This document shows positions 47,609 to 59,400 of a stretch of 64,000 nucleotides of DNA, in pieces. The stretch spans positions 1-64,000 of the forward strand of contig JAVXUO010001445.1 in the NCBI GenBank assembly GCA_033065855.1. The letters run 5' to 3'. The position numbers and the translations under genes are program-made. The first letter of the stretch is position 1; every line of letters starts with the position of its first letter. The notes under the pieces were generated by a model. The model searched no databases, had not been told where the DNA came from, and saw nothing but the letters and a program-made list of their open reading frames with translations. This stretch comes from Escallonia rubra (lineage: Eukaryota > Streptophyta > Magnoliopsida > Escalloniales > Escalloniaceae).

Positions 47609-48540
47609 TTTTCGTACTTTTTAATTTCTTTTTTTAAACACCAATTATTATTATTACTGGAGGGATGAATTCTTACAAATTTAATGTTACGATTCATTTC
47701 ATTTTATTATATCATGCAAAACATTACACGCGTGATGGGCAAAATGAAATATGATATTGCTATTCATTTTACTTATTTTGACTTATATAAATATGTTGAA
47801 ACATGCTTTTCAAACTATAAAGAGTCGTTTTTTCAAATTTTTAGCATATAGAGTTGTACTTAGTTAAATATCACTATTTTCGTTTCATTTGATTTTTTTT
47901 CCATTTAAATTTTTGTGAAATTATTATGTAATGAATTTTGGAGCATGTAGGTACCAAACCTAACTTAAATAACAATCAACATATATTAAGTAAGTATCAT
48001 TTGATAAGACAAGTTAGGGTGATAACCATAAATAAAAATCAACATTTATGTGTATATAATCTAGTCTAGAGTTTTTGCAAAATGTTAAAAGAAGAAAATA
48101 GATACCACGTAGAATGCATGAGTATGACTTACATAAGTTAAGCTCTGTTCGAAAACGTTTTCATTTTCAGTTTTTTCTCCGGTTTTGTAAACTAAATTAG
48201 AAAAAAAAAAAAGCGTTTGTCGCTCAGTTTTCGTTTTTTTTCTTTGTTTCAGTTTTGAAAACAAGTTTTAAAAACGGGGTTATTTTTTAAAGCTCTCATT
48301 TAGGAGTTTTGAATTTTGAATTCTGAGTTTTGATTTTTATTTTAAGACCACCGCCATCACCACCCTCTTACCGCCACAGCCATCGGACACTGCCGGTGAT
48401 CGCTACAGGCCGCCGGCCGGCCACTGTCTGCTGCCGACGACCGTCGCCGGTCACCCGGCAATCCCAGCTGGCACCACCGCCAACCACTGACGGTTGGCGA
48501 CCACCGCCACGCCTTACCACCACCAAAGAAAAAACTCATA
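47609..48540. other. Intergenic AT-rich DNA with a partial MITE
   Basis: No exon seen. From about 48,138 a MITE-like start (AGCTCTGTTCGAAAACGTTT, then TTTTCAG blocks) runs into a CCGCCGG-rich patch at 48,350-48,520. I could not find its right terminus. Confidence 0.4.
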
Positions 48541-48630
48541 AATTGTATGTGGGAGAGAGAAATAGTGAAGGTGAGAGAGAAAGAGAACATACGTGTGGAA
48601 GAGAGAGAGAAGGTGAGAGAGAAAAATAAA

Positions 48631-50012
48631 GGGATAATATCACTTATATCCCTCAGTTTATGGGTAAATTACAGCCGAGGACTCATGTTTGCGTTCATAT
48701 CAGTTATGTCCATTGACCAGACGGACTACAGATGGTGTTAAATTTTCATGTAAAATAACAAAAGCGACCTCTAAAACAAACCACTTCTCTACCTTTCTTC
48801 CCCTCCTCTTTTTCTATTCCTTCTCAAACTGATTGAACCACCACTGTCATTCACCTTCTACCATCATCTCAAACCCATTTCCACATTAAATAACCATGAC
48901 CAACACCATATATGGATTAAATCACCACATAGGAGCTAAATCAGAATGAAATTAAATCTCACGTCAAAAATCTGCCGTGGATGGCGAGGAAGACATTGAC
49001 GACCTCTTATGCAAGGAGGACACTCGCTCGGCTCCCTGTGTCGCCGCACCCTCTCCCAAACCTAAGAAGGTCATTGACCCGGTGGTCGAGTCAGGCCCTC
49101 TGTCCTATAGGAAGACGAGGAGGTTATCAGGGCCGTCGTCGCCGGCACCACTCCATCCTCTCCGTTGAATCGAAGCTCCGGGATTGCGGCCGTGCCGACG
49201 CTGTCATGAGGGGGGGCTTGTAGGGGATCACCGACAAGTCCCTCGATGGGCTGCCTTTGGATGGCTTCAATTACGATTCCATTCTGGGGTAGTGCTGCAA
49301 GTTACCCGTTGGTTACATTTAGATCCCTGTGGGCATCGCCAGACCGCTGTTCCTTGAGGGCAGGGAATATTCTGTCCCCATGGCCACGACTGCAATTTGC
49401 TGGCCAGCACCAACAGTGGATGTAAGCTTACCTACGCCTTTGGAGGTGCCACTAGCATTCTCCTTAAAGACGGCATGACTAGGCCTCTCATCGTGAGGTT
49501 CGGCACCATCAGAACCGCTGCCAATTTAAAATTCTTCCTGAATTTGTTTGATTGGGATAGTTGTTGGTGAAAACTGGTGATGAGTTGAATTGTGATGTGG
49601 CTACTTTGAGTATGATGGAGCAGTGGGGTGGTGAAGACAGATTGCTTGCCGTGATATTGGTGATAGCGACGAGTCGGGGGCTGTGTATGCGCGTGTTTGT
49701 GAATCTGTGTACAAATATTAGGGTGGAATTTTTAGAACAAATTGACTGGTTCTGCAGTGGTTGTGATGTTAGGGTGGTACAGTGGTTGTGAGAGAGGATA
49801 GAGGAAATAGGAAGAATGAGAGGTTAGTATTGTCATATTTAAAATACGGTATTGCCACGTCAGCGAAAACCGTTAGTTAGGGTCACATAACCCTAATGGT
49901 GGGCACATTTGATACCAAATTTTCACATTTTGGATATAAGTGCAAAATTTTGAAACCTACGTCTTTGACCGTAATTTACCCCTAAACTCAAGGATATAAT
50001 TGATATTATCCC
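48631..50012. mobile_element. Mutator-type element (Pack-MULE-like) carrying an HMG-CoA reductase fragment
   Basis: Inverted ends GGGATAATATCACTTATATC and, right end reverse complemented, GGGATAATATCAATTATATC, each continuing into TAAATTACRG. The 9-bp direct repeat AAAAATAAA flanks both sides (48622-48630 and 50013-50021). The two uninterrupted repeat copies show the empty site (GAGAGAAAAACAAATGAACC at about 52,428 and 54,918). No transposase. The centre is a degenerate piece of HMGR (48,977-49,560). Confidence 0.88.
48977..49560 (+). pseudogene. HMGR: Captured, degenerate HMG-CoA reductase fragment
   Basis: Frame-shifting pieces line up in order with plant HMGR, the mevalonate-pathway reductase: [103 protein letters not shown] and [10 protein letters not shown]. 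There are at least three in-frame TAG codons and several frameshifts. The Glu that normally follows CC in this catalytic motif is Lys here. It covers the linker and the first part of the catalytic domain only; membrane segments and the NADPH-binding and C-terminal His regions are absent. It cannot encode an active enzyme. It is inside a Mutator element, same strand as the element is drawn. Confidence 0.85.
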
Positions 50013-50904
50013 AAAAATAAATGAACCGAGTGTCTCTCTCTTCTTCCTTTAAAGATATGTGTCTGAGGCACACGTTTGTACTTATAGTGGCATGGATAGC
50101 ACACATTTGAACTTACAGTGGCATGGATAGCACACATTAGATTAGATGATAGTATTATGGAGTAGAACACATGGTTTATCTAATGCTAAGAGCTTCTTAA
50201 CAGGTTTGAATGTTTCGAAGAAGCTGCATAAACTTGTTTTGAAGAAGCTGCATAAACGGGTGGCTATAAAATATAGTCAAGACTAGACTATAGACTTTTA
50301 GATAATCAAGTCAGATCGCCGACGCGCCTCTCTTCCACGGTGAGTTAAGCCAGAAAAACACAGAGGCCTGGGAGCCACTGCTACCACCGTCACAACGACA
50401 CAGCGCGGCTGCCACCACCTCTTCATGAACACAACTACCACGCCGCAGCCGAGTCCGCCAAATAGACATCCATCCATCGCCACACCGTATCGCCTCTCTT
50501 CCATTGTGCTAGAAAAACAGAGGCCTGAAAATGCAAGGGAAAATGCATATTTGAGGAGAATACAGGAAAATCAAATTGGAACCATAAAGTTTAACAGAAA
50601 ATACTGACAAAAGAAGATTAGAATTTGAGGCATGCTTACTCTTGGAATCGAAATTCTAGGAAATTCGAAGCAACAATGGAGATGGAGAAGGGGAGGAAGA
50701 TAGGCTGGTGGGTAGTAACGTAGCCGAGGAAGAGGGTAATATTTTCTGGTAACTAAACTTTGTGGAAAGTGGGCTAGTAATTTTTACCCTTATTTTGGAC
50801 ACATGTCGTCATCAGAATCACTTTTAGCGTAACACCAAAAATGTATTATACTAAAAATGTCACAAAATGAGAATTCTAGACTTCTCATTACCGCAATTGT
50901 ATCT

Positions 50905-52240
50905 TCACACGCTACTCAATTCAGACCAGAGTTTACATAGTAGCGTCGGGCAAAGACCGCTTACCTCATGTTCAATGAAGCCGCTTACCTCAGTGGGTGT
51001 GCCTATGAGCGTAATATTGGCATGATCTAGAGCATTTTTTAAAAACCGCACAAGATATGTCGCCGAGCCAGGGTTGTAAGAATGTTTGTTAAGTACCCTG
51101 TCAAGATACGTGTTTGGTTTAATCTTCGTCTGCCAGTCTTTGACGAATGCTCCCAAAATTAGTAGCACCATGTCATTCTTGTTGGTAAGATCTTGATGAT
51201 TATACTTCTTCCAAATCTCATGAAAATAGTGGCAGCGCCTCCTCCATGGCCAAATATATGTATGACCTGCAACCAAACGTCTATTTTCATTACAGACTCA
51301 CAGTCCGTCATTTCGTCGCGAAAGTGCTTGAACTCCCAATCAGGAGGCCCCTTGGATTTAGATCTAGCAGCCCGCTTTACCTCAGCTTTACTCTTCTCTT
51401 GGATGCTCTTCTCTTTGAGAATCTCCTAAAAAATGACATGGTAGAAGCCCATTATGTCCAACTCCATGGCTTCTTTCTCTGATGTTGACACCAAGCAGGA
51501 CTCCATATTACTATAAAGGAGGAGGACCGTAACTTCGCTCTCTTCTTTCGTTTTTAAAAACGATCTCTCAAGCTTCAAGCCATAATTTTCCGTTTGGTGA
51601 AGAGCACCATGAATTCCCCCTTCTCTTGAAAGTTAAAGACCGCTCTCATAATTCCTCGAATTATTCTTTTAGCGTCTTCCGTGGGGAGTTATTTTGAGTC
51701 AAGCACGTTGTTCTTGGACAGCCAAACATTCAAAGTTGAATCGTAAAAAACTAAAATCTATAACAGACTCCAAGCATCGTTAACTCTTTTGAGCAGAAAA
51801 TCAGAGGGTGGTTCCGAACGGAAGTCAAAGTGTATTTTCTCTTCATTTGTGCCCCTCTAACTAGTTTTGGGCGATAACATACCAGCTTAGGCTTTTTTTG
51901 CTGTGGACCTAAAACGGCTTCATCCTTTTCATCTACACTCGCAGAATCTGGTTTGTGTCCTTGGTGCGTTGGTTCTCTTCTTTCCGAGTAGGTTGCTCAC
52001 TCTCCTTGGACTGCTGGTCACTCTCAAAATTGGATTTTTCATACTTGAGCTTTTCATTTACACTCGCAGAAGGTTGCTCACTTCGAGATTCTAAGTTCTC
52101 CTTAGTGCGTTGTCATTTCCAGAAGATGGCGGTTGATCACTGCGAAAATCTGAGCTCTCCTTGGAGTGCTGGTCACTCTCAGAATTGGAATTTTCAGACT
52201 TGAGCTTTTGTTGGGTCGGTTTCCTCTTATTATGGACCGT
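50905..52240 (-). pseudogene. Pseudokinase-KEN (IRE1/RNase L-like) pseudogene, copy 1
   Basis: Broken minus-strand pieces in order: KRKPTQQKLKSENSNSESD (Ser/Lys-rich tail), CYRPKLVRGAQMKRKYTL, TLNVWLSKNNVLDSK, LPTEDAKRIIRGIMRAVFNF with QEKGEF (like the helix before a kinase HRD loop), YGLKLERSFLKTKEESEVTV, LLLYSNMES in place of DFG, and an intact 123-codon end: WPWRRRCHYFHEIWKKYN, LLILGAFVKDWQTKI, LDRVLNKHSYNPGSA, YLVRFLKNALDHA. The last part fits the KEN ribonuclease domain fused to kinases in IRE1 and RNase L. There are multiple stops and frameshifts. Family assignment is by pattern, not by search. Confidence 0.5.
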
Positions 52241-53372
52241 ATTAAATGAGAGATTTCATAATTGAGAGTAAGACTTGGAAAATTAAAGGCCGAAAATTAA
52301 CACAGCGAAGTTGAAGGCGATAGGAGAGTTAAGACTTATCTTTTTTAGGGTTTGATGTGTATAATTGTGTGGGAGAAACAGTGAGGGTGAGAGAGAAAGA
52401 GCGCAAGCGTGTGGAAGAAAAGGTGAGAGAGAAAAACAAATGAACCGAGTCTCTCTCTCACACACACATTCCTTTAAAGACCGTGTTTGAGGCACACATT
52501 TGAACTTATAGTGGCATGGATAGCACACATTTAAACTGGTTCCTTTAAGACTCTTCTACCATCTGCCTAGCGACACGTTAGATTAGATGATAGTATTATG
52601 GAGTAGAACACATGGTTTATCTAATGCTAAGAGCTTCTTAACAGGTTTGAATGTTTCGAAGAAGCTGCATAAACTTGTTTTGAAGAAGCTGCATAAACGG
52701 GTGCCTATAAAATATAGTCAAGACTAGACTAGATTAGACTATAGACTTTTAGATAATCAAGTCAGATCCCCGACGCGCCTCTCTTCCACGGTGGGTAAAG
52801 CCAGAAAAACATAGAGGCCTGGGAGCCACCGCTACCGCCGTCACAACGACGCATGGCGGCTGCCACCACCTCCTCACAAACACAACTACCACGCCGCCGC
52901 CGAGTCCCGCCAAATAGACATCCATCCATTGCCATGCCGCCGCGCCTCTCTTCCATCGTGCCAGAAAAACAGAGGCCTGAAAATGCAAGGGAAAATGCAT
53001 ATTTGAGGTGAATACAGGCAAATCAAATTGGAACCATAAAGTTTAACAGAAAATACCGACGAAAAAAGATTAGAATTTGGGGCATGCTTACTCTTGGAAT
53101 CGAAATTCTAGGAAATTTGAAGTGACAATAGAGGTGGAAAAAAGGAGAAGGGAAGGAAGATAGGCTGGTGGGTAGTTACGTAGAAGAGGAATAGGGTAAT
53201 ATTTTCTGGTAACTCAACTTTGTCGACATTGGGCTAGTAATTTTTATGATTTTACCCTTATTTTGGACACATGTCGTCATCAGAATCACTTTCAGCGTAA
53301 CATCAAAAAGGTATTACACCAAAAATGTTACAAAATGAGAATTCTAGACTTCTCATTACCGCAATTGCATGT

Positions 53373-54718
53373 TCAAACGCTACTCAATTCAGACCAGAGT
53401 TTACATAGTAGCATCGGACATAGACCGCTTACCTCAGTGGCTGTGCCTATGAGTGTAATATTGGCATGATCTAGAGCATTTCTGACAAACCGCACAAGAT
53501 CTGTCGCCGAGCCAGGGTCGTAAGAATGTTTGTTAAGTACCTTATCAAGATACGCGTTTGGTTTAATCTTCGTCTGCCAGTCCTTGACGAATGCTCCCAA
53601 AATCAATAGCGCCATGTCATTCTTGTTGGTAAGATCCTAATGATTATACTTCTCCCAAATCTCATGAAAATAATGGCAACGCCTCCTCCATGGCCAAATA
53701 TATGTATGACCTGCAACCAAACATCCATTTTTCATTACAGACTCACAGTCCGTCATTTCGTCGCGAAAGTGCTTGAACTTCCCATCATGAGGCCCCTCAG
53801 ATTTAAATTTAGCAGCCCGATTTACCTCAGCTTTGCTCCTCTTTGAGAATCTCCTAAAAATGACATGGTAGAAGCCACCATGTCCATCTCCATGGTTTCT
53901 TTATCTGATGTTGACATCATGCAGGACTCCATATTACTATAGAGGAGGAGGACCGTAACTTCACTCTCTTCTTTCGTATTTAGAAACGACCTCTCAAGCT
54001 TCAAGTCATAATTTTTCGTTCGGTGAAGAGCACCATGAATTCCCCATTTTTTCTTGAAAGTTAAAGACCGCTCTCATAATTCCTCGAATTATTCTTTTAG
54101 CTTCTTCCGTGGGGAGCTGTTTTGAGTCAAGCACATTGTTCTTGGACAGCCAAACATACAAAGTTGAATCATAAAAACTAAAATCTATAATAGACTCTTA
54201 GCATCGTTAACTCTATTGAGCAGAAAATTAGAGGGTGGTTCCGAACGGAAGTCAAAGTGTATTTTTTTCTCATTTGTGCCCCTTACAACCTGGAACTCTA
54301 CTAGCTTTGGGCGATAACGTACCAGCTTAAGCTTTTTTTGCTGTGGGCGTGAAATGGCTTCATCCTTTTTATCTACACTTGCAGAATCTGGCTTGTCTCT
54401 CTGAGAAGGTTGCTCACTCCAAAAATCTGGTTTCTCCTTGGTGCGTTGGTTCTCTTCTCCCTGAGTAGGTTGCTCACTCTCCTTGGAATGCTGGTCATTC
54501 TCAGAATTGGATTTCTCAGACTTGAGCTTTTCATCTACACTCGCAGAAGGTTACTCACCCCAAGATTCTGGGTTCTCCTTAGTGCGTGGGTCATTCCCAC
54601 AAGATGGCAGTTGTTCACTACGAGAATTTGACCTATCCTTGGAATGCTAGTAACTCTCAGGATTGGATTTCTTAGACTTGAGCTTTTGTTGGGTCGGTTT
54701 CCTCTTACTACATACCAT
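53373..54718 (-). pseudogene. Pseudokinase-KEN (IRE1/RNase L-like) pseudogene, copy 2
   Basis: Tandem duplicate of the 50.9-52.2-kb pseudogene. It retains an ATG (MVCSKRKPTQQKLKSK, then an early stop), LKLERSFLNTKEESEVTV with LLLYSNMES, and the KEN-like end LLILGAFVKDWQTKIKPNAY, LDKVLNKHSYDPGSATDLV, RFVRNALDHANITLIGTA. Relative to copy 1 it has lost the bases encoding GFIEHEV near the end and differs by many substitutions. The two copies are broken at different places, so parts of the ancestral frame can be inferred by comparing them. Confidence 0.5.
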
Positions 54719-55236
54719 ATTAAATGAGAGATTTCAGAATTGAGAGTAAAGACTTGGAGAATTAAAGGCCGGAAATTAACACAGCGGAGTTGAAGGTGAT
54801 ATGAGAGTTAAGACTTGTCTTTTTTTAGGGTTTGGGGTGTGTATAACTGTGTGTGGGAGAGTGAAATAGTGAGGGTGAGAGAGAAAGAGCGCAAGCGTGT
54901 GGAAGAGAAGGTGAGAGAGAAAAACAAATGAACCGAGTGTCTCTCTCTCTCTCTTCTTCCTTTAAAGATCTGTGTCTGAGGCACACATTTGAACTTATAG
55001 TGGCATGGATAGCACACATTTAAACTGGTTCCTTTAAGACTCTTTTACCATCTGCCTAGCAACACGTTAGATTAGATGATAGTATTATGGAGTAGAACAC
55101 ATGGTTTTATCTAATGCTAAGAGCTTCTTAACAGGTTTGAATGTTTCGAAAAAGTTACATAAACCTGTTTTGAAAATGCTGCATAAACGGGTGCCTATAA
55201 AATATTGTCAAGACTAGACTAAATTAAACTATAGGC

Positions 55237-56200
55237 TTTTTAGTGTTACATAACTACCAATCTACAACGATGACAAGTGGCATTCCAACAAAATATCTAA
55301 GAAATGACTCAAAATAAAAATCTTAATTGGTAATTAACTACTTATATAGTTATGATTAGTTTTCACAAATTAAAATTCATAAAAAAAAATTAAAGTTAAA
55401 ATAAAATTTAAATGTCAAGTTTAATATAATAATAATATTTTGTTAACTTATGTTTTGACACGTATGACTAACTTATTTTTCAGTAATTTAAGAGTCACTT
55501 TACTGAATATGATAATAAGCACGTATATATGATGTTTTTTATAACAAAATTTATACTATTAATTTTATTTTTGCGCACGCATCGTGTGTGTCATGATGAC
55601 TCGTAAGTAGTATAGATAGATAGAGATAGATATATAGATATAGACTTGCCACCTTCGATATCCGCAGCCATTTACATCAACAATGGATCTTCATCGGTGT
55701 CCACCCAATCCTCGGTGCCATCTTTGTAGTTGCCGTAGTTGACGTTTCAGATCGCTGTCGAGTTGCTGTCTAACACTATCCACAACGTCCAAAGTCATAT
55801 TATCCAGGATCTCGCCGGCTTTTCAAAATCCTTATCACGGTTGTCTTAAAACTTTTCTGCGAAAGGGGGAATCCTCTTCTAGTGTAAATAGTGCTGTATG
55901 ATTTTGCTGTCTTGGATGCTGATGCTCTTTCCAAAATCGTCCGTGATTTCCAGACAATGTACCAAGAACTTGTGGACAATACCGAAAGTCGTCTAATTTC
56001 TTCTGGGTAATCATCTCCCAACTGTTATCGTGCGTGCAACACGTACGTCAATCTTATCACCATGCCGATGGTTCTCTTAGTCCAGTTCATCTGTTCCATA
56101 TCCTGTGAATGCAAAACGATTTCTCGATTTCCTATTTTCCTTGGGTAGTACAGAGACTACAAAATTCCGCAGAAGATCATCGCATTATCAAAACAAGCAT
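55237..56200. other. Intergenic region with one coding-like fragment
   Basis: AT-rich up to 55,640 with a GATA-type microsatellite at 55,612-55,645. At 55,891-56,010 on the plus strand a 39-codon frame reads VLYDFAVLDADALSKIVRDF, then TMYQELVDNTESRLISSG and a stop. It looks compositionally like protein and is preceded by AVELLSNTIHNVQSHIIQDL in a nearby frame, but I do not recognise the family. It is probably a decayed gene remnant. Confidence 0.4.
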
Positions 56201-56466
56201 ATTTGGTATAATGAACCCTTGGATTCGAGACTAATCCTACCGAAACAGACAGCATAACTTATTACAAAACTACACAACCAAGAAGAAATAAGAACGCCAC
56301 ACAGGTGAAGGGTTGGGGTGTTACATGGGGGTGCATCTTTACCCGACCTACAAAGTACGATCCATCATGGCAGTGCCAGATTAGGCTTTGAACTGATTCA
56401 ATATATCCTGCATTGCCTGCATTGAACTGCTCCAAACTGAGGGTATCTACGTAATCGAATTGGGTT

Positions 56467-59400
56467 CTAAAGGTCAACACATAGGTATGAGATAATGGAG
56501 CCTGCTCTCCGCTTAGTCCTCGGGCTAACCTTCCACTTCTCAACCAGAACCTTCTTCATACTGACACAGCTGGAAATCACAGTGGCAACCCCACTCGCAG
56601 TAATTCCTGGGCAATAAACCATATGACAAGATTCAAGAAGTGTGCACTTTTTAACAAGATGTGCCAGACCAACATCAGTTATCTGACGACAGTGCGATAG
56701 GACTATATCCTTCAGCAAGGGACAGCCATCCCCTAACTCAGCCATTGCCATATCCCCCAAATTCTGTCAAATGAAATGAAAAGGTTAGCTACAGGTGGAT
56801 GAATTAAAAGAGTCCATAAAGAAGTATAGAAGTTAATTACAGACAACATAATAAGTTTTCATCTTTACAACCAATAACCTGGAGAACAAGATGACATGAA
56901 GTTTTCATCGTTACTACCAATAGTAATTTCGGTGTTAATTCTAGTGCTTGCATGTCATCGTTAATAGTGTTTACATGTATGTATGTATTTAGAGACACAA
57001 AGAGAGAAAGAGAAGAGGGTGAAATATCCCACCTGGAGAACACTAACATCCAAGTAACTGAGTTGAGAGCACCCTCTTGCAATTGCTATTATTCCAGCAT
57101 CCCCAATTAGGTGGCATCCACTGACATTTAGATGCCGTAAAGAGCAGCCATGACCAATAGCAATCAATGCCTCGTCCCCTACTCTGGAAAAGTAGTATAT
57201 AATGTCAGATGGAGCTAACACTGTAACGAATGAAAAATTATAAGATGGCATACCAAAAGAAAATCAGCATACTAATAGTAGGAAAAGGTGAACAGAAAGA
57301 AGAGAGGAATTTAATCCACCGGACAGGCATTCTCAATGGCTTTGATGACATGCAAACACTAGAATTAACACCAAAATTACTACCAGTAAGTTCAATAACA
57401 CCTCAACACCCTACCCTGCCCTTCTTTGCTTTTATTCATTCTGAAAACTCTTCCAAAGCTGAGAAAGGACATTCAGTACAGTAAAAATTGCTATGCAAGG
57501 TGAAACAGTCCAATTCATTAAACACGAGAATAACTATAACAGATATATGTGCATATACTTCAGTAATAGCACATTACCAGGAAGCTAGACAAAGTAAGAG
57601 AAGAACATACTTATCGCAAAACCGAAGGCTAAGATCTGTGAGGAGATTGCAGTTCTCACCAACAGCTACGATTCCCTTATTTCCAACCTATCAATGACAC
57701 AATGGAAGAACATACACTCAAAAGATCAATCAAGCGGTCTTTACAGGAAAAGAAGATCGAACTGCCAAAATTATGAAGCTCGTCCATTTAAAAAAACGTA
57801 ATGCTTGGACCAAGAGAATATAATATAGTAACAATAACAAACTAGAATATGAAGAGTTAGTTCCCAGAAAAGTTCAGAACTCTTCAACAGCGATGTAGAA
57901 TAAATAAGGTCTATATCAAAGGCCCCACCTATGGCCCGCATGCTATTAATTCCAACCTAACCCTTTTCCCCTTAACTTCGCCCTTTAAGACTGTCGAACC
58001 TACGTATCACACCATTACCAACTTTTAGCATGCACTCATCGCAAATCCACAAGGAACTGTCAATGCTACTATGTTGATTATAGAATATACACATTATGTA
58101 AGATCAAGACATTTTACGGCGCCAAGCTCACCAGTCGTGGAAAAGCAATATGCATGAGATCCGTTGCCTACATATCATCCAGAACTTAGACAAGAACCAT
58201 AACCAGTCCTTTACCAACAAATCATCTGAAGCTCACAAAATTTCAATCAGAAGAGTATTTTCCACCACGAGATAGTGAAAAATTATACCTTTGCCACCAC
58301 CGCTAAATTTCTTCACACCCGGCACTCAATTTCTCTGAATACAAAATGTACCTCAACTCATCTATCCTTGCTCTAAATACACAGTCAACACAAAAAACTG
58401 TGATAATGCCATGGACAGACAGAGAAGTCTGGGAGAGAGAAGGATGTCTTGAGGGTTAAGTAATGGCTGGCTCCCTACATCGCGTGTTAGATGTGCACGC
58501 TTGCTTTGAGATATGCATCATGGTAGTGTATAAATGCCCCTAAGAAGCATGAGCTTAGCATAAGAGTCATTAACAAAGGGACAGGTGGCTAAATTATATC
58601 ACAGGCCCAAAACTAGGAAATTGGTTGAAGGTAGAGGAAAAAAATGGGACTTCTTCTAAACACCAGTTCAGGAAGTTATTCAACCATAAGTCACATCTAT
58701 GTGTGGGACTGCAAGTAAGATTATGTCAAAAACACATAGAAAGTCTTTACATAGACTAGAAAAGTAGCTTAAAATCAAGCATCATCTTCAGCAAGAGCCT
58801 CCCCAGATATAGAGTGAAGCTGCCTCCATCGGCCTTCAAGAATGCTGCTAAAGCAGTAAGTTTGTCCCCTGTATCAGCCTTTATTTATTTATGAAGACCA
58901 CCATTCTAGCTCTTACATCCAAACTGATGCGATGGATATTATACTGTCCGAGATAATAGCACATGCTTATTTCCTGTGTTGCGCTCTCTACCTTTTCCTG
59001 TTCGCAACAAACCATCCTTTGTCATGCGACTTAAGTTTGACAAAATTAAGAAATCCGCATAGTGAAGCAGGAGGCAAACACAGGAAGTTGGAATTGAAGA
59101 TGTTACATGTGGGGAGTTTTACGAAACTGCTTTGGGGATTATTTGGTTTATTGTATTGTAATTATAATCCATAAATCAAAATCCTAATTATAATTATTAA
59201 CTATTTGGGATTATCTCGGTCTCTAGGTTATAATGTCAACTCGTACTATTAGGCTAGTTTCGTAATTAGCAAAATTTGGTTTCTTGTTTAGCAAGCAGTG
59301 TCAGGGTTAACATTTCTTATCTAAGTCAATGTCATAGCCGAATATAGAGTTAAATATATGATATTTGGGCTGTGACCCAACCGGCCACATGTGGGGCTGC

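Larger units (their letters stand above)
48541..55236. repeat. ~2.45-kb tandem repeat, two full copies plus partial copies
   Basis: The landmark CCTTTAAAG followed by GAGGCACACRTTTG recurs at about 50,046, 52,471 and 54,959, so the periods are about 2,425 and 2,488 bp. Full copies are 50,046-52,470 and 52,471-54,958. A partial left copy (48,541-48,630 plus 50,013-50,045) is split by a Mutator element, and a partial right copy ends at about 55,236. Each full copy contains TTCGAAGAAGCTGCATAAAC blocks, a CCGCC-rich patch and a minus-strand kinase-KEN pseudogene. Confidence 0.85.
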
